A stretch of DNA of 5,222 nucleotides from Thiopontia sp964551545. GTDB taxonomy: Bacteria > Pseudomonadota > Gammaproteobacteria > GCF-002020875. The stretch lies in contig CAZKCT010000078.1 of the NCBI GenBank assembly GCA_964551545.1, forward strand, positions 1 through 5,222. The letters run 5' to 3'. Below, in pieces: positions 4,536 to 5,222 of this stretch. Made by a program: the position numbers and the translations under genes. Numbering within the stretch: the stretch's first letter is position 1; each line of letters opens with the position of its first letter. The notes under the pieces are model-generated. The model was given only the letters and a program-made list of their open reading frames with translations, made no database searches and was not told the origin of the DNA.

Positions 4536-5096
4536 CTACTCAGTCGCCTCGCTGACAATCTGTTCAAGCATCGCCTCAACCTCCTCCAGTACTTCGCGAG
4601 ATTTGCTTGATCCAATTTTGGAGAGCTGCAGATAGGAGACGTGCACCATGTTCGGATCGGCCACAGTGGTATAGATGGCAATAGAGTAGGGGCAGAAGAT
4701 GACATTGGCGGGGTCTGCATCGGTCATCTTGCGAGAGAGTTTGGCGCTACAGAACTCAATCACCTCAGAGCGGGAGAATGCAGAGTTGCTCTTCTCTTCT
4801 GTGGCCTCTTTCTCCCCCATGCCGATTTTGCTGCGGGCGGCCTCCATGACAGATTGAGCGGCCTTTTCAACCTTGGTCACCAGATCCTTGCCAGTTCTCT
4901 GTAGCATGCCACCCACATCAGAGCGATGTGCAACCACCAGCCCCTGATTAGTGATCCCCTCCTCAATATACTCCTTGATGGTGTCGAACTCCTCCTCAAC
5001 CGTATGGTTTATCCAGAGCTCGTTGGCGGAGAGCGTGCTGGATAGAAACAGTGCCAGCAGCATGGCAGAGAGCGTGGTGTGAGTGACTGTGATCAT
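4536..5096 (-). CDS. Exported DUF302-domain protein
   Basis: A 186-residue protein with a DUF302 domain (PF03625), a small alpha/beta fold of unsettled function. A signal peptide is likely (hydrophobic LSAMLLALFLSSTL, cleavage after LSA at 24), though its N-region is barely basic. The family pattern starts at VEEEFDTIKEYIEEG and QGLVVAHRSDVGG (33-63). It resumes at VIEFCSAKLSRKM (112-124), NVIFCPYSIAIY (131-142) and VHVSYLQL (151-158). C116 and C135 sit where the family commonly has cysteines. Between the halves lies a charged, helix-prone insertion (about 70-108), and a Glu-rich helix ends the protein. The ATG at 5096 follows a G-rich Shine-Dalgarno (GGGGGG, 5-nt gap). An alternative ATG at 5150, with AGGA 10 nt upstream, would add 18 residues including RLRRKNR. 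It is the first gene of the minus-strand cassette, 14 nt before bax. Confidence 0.82.
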   Translation of the reverse strand: MITVTHTTLSAMLLALFLSSTLSANELWINHTVEEEFDTIKEYIEEGITNQGLVVAHRSDVGGMLQRTGKDLVTKVEKAAQSVMEAARSKIGMGEKEATEEKSNSAFSRSEVIEFCSAKLSRKMTDADPANVIFCPYSIAIYTTVADPNMVHVSYLQLSKIGSSKSREVLEEVEAMLEQIVSEATE

Positions 5097-5222
5097 GATT
5101 TCCCCCCGGTTTTTTCTTCTCAGTCTACCCTGAATTGTCGGTGGTTGCATCGCCGTTTTTTCCTGTGATCGGTTGAACAGAGATGGCAAGCTGGGGTTAA
5201 ATGGGGGCAATGATTCGTCTTC
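5097..5222. other. Gene-free right edge, probable upstream region of the minus-strand cassette
   Basis: These 126 bases carry no convincing gene in either direction. The DUF302 frame stays open up to 5210, but only through a TTG codon and without a good ribosome binding site at that point. The minus-strand promoter should lie here; I found only a weak TAGACT -10-like hexamer with no matching -35. Confidence 0.4.

Noticed and set aside
5097..5210. N-terminal extension of the DUF302 protein to 5210
   Set aside because: It would need a TTG start, and it would put more than 40 residues before the hydrophobic signal sequence, which fits poorly. The ATG at 5150 remains possible.

Overview
The window looks chromosomal and most likely gammaproteobacterial. 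The RecA is a full-length 349-residue protein of gamma/betaproteobacterial character, the tRNA-Leu encodes its own CCA end, and one gene encodes a Bax-type glucosaminidase typical of Gammaproteobacteria. A proline/tyrosine-rich secreted protein faintly resembling sulfur globule proteins hints at a sulfur oxidiser, but that is weak inference. No species can be named.

Left part (1-930): a complete type II toxin-antitoxin pair of the FitAB/VapBC kind. It has a near-consensus promoter whose -10 lies inside a perfect inverted repeat, the probable autoregulatory operator. A 196-bp gap follows. It holds two operator-like palindromes, an imperfect tandem repeat and a terminator-like hairpin just before the recA ribosome binding site.

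Centre (931-2136): recA, its intrinsic terminator, then tRNA-Leu(UAA) only 12 bp after the terminator. An extended -10 motif in the terminator loop may drive the tRNA. No recX follows recA here.

Right of centre (2137-3168): an exported ankyrin-repeat protein with its own good promoter, a possible 24-residue membrane microprotein 5 nt after it, a 162-bp non-coding element that is an ungapped imperfect palindrome (MITE-like), and a bidirectional terminator where the two transcription units converge.

Right part (3169-5096, minus strand): three genes in one direction, all with signal peptides. In order of transcription they are a DUF302-domain protein with a helical insertion, a Bax-like peptidoglycan glucosaminidase, and the proline/tyrosine-rich protein. 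Close spacing suggests co-transcription of at least the first two, and the set looks like an envelope or periplasmic cassette. The last 126 bases (5097-5222) hold no convincing gene on either strand. I see no CRISPR array, complete insertion sequence or phage gene. The most unusual parts are the recA leader, the palindromic element and the uncharacterised secreted cassette.
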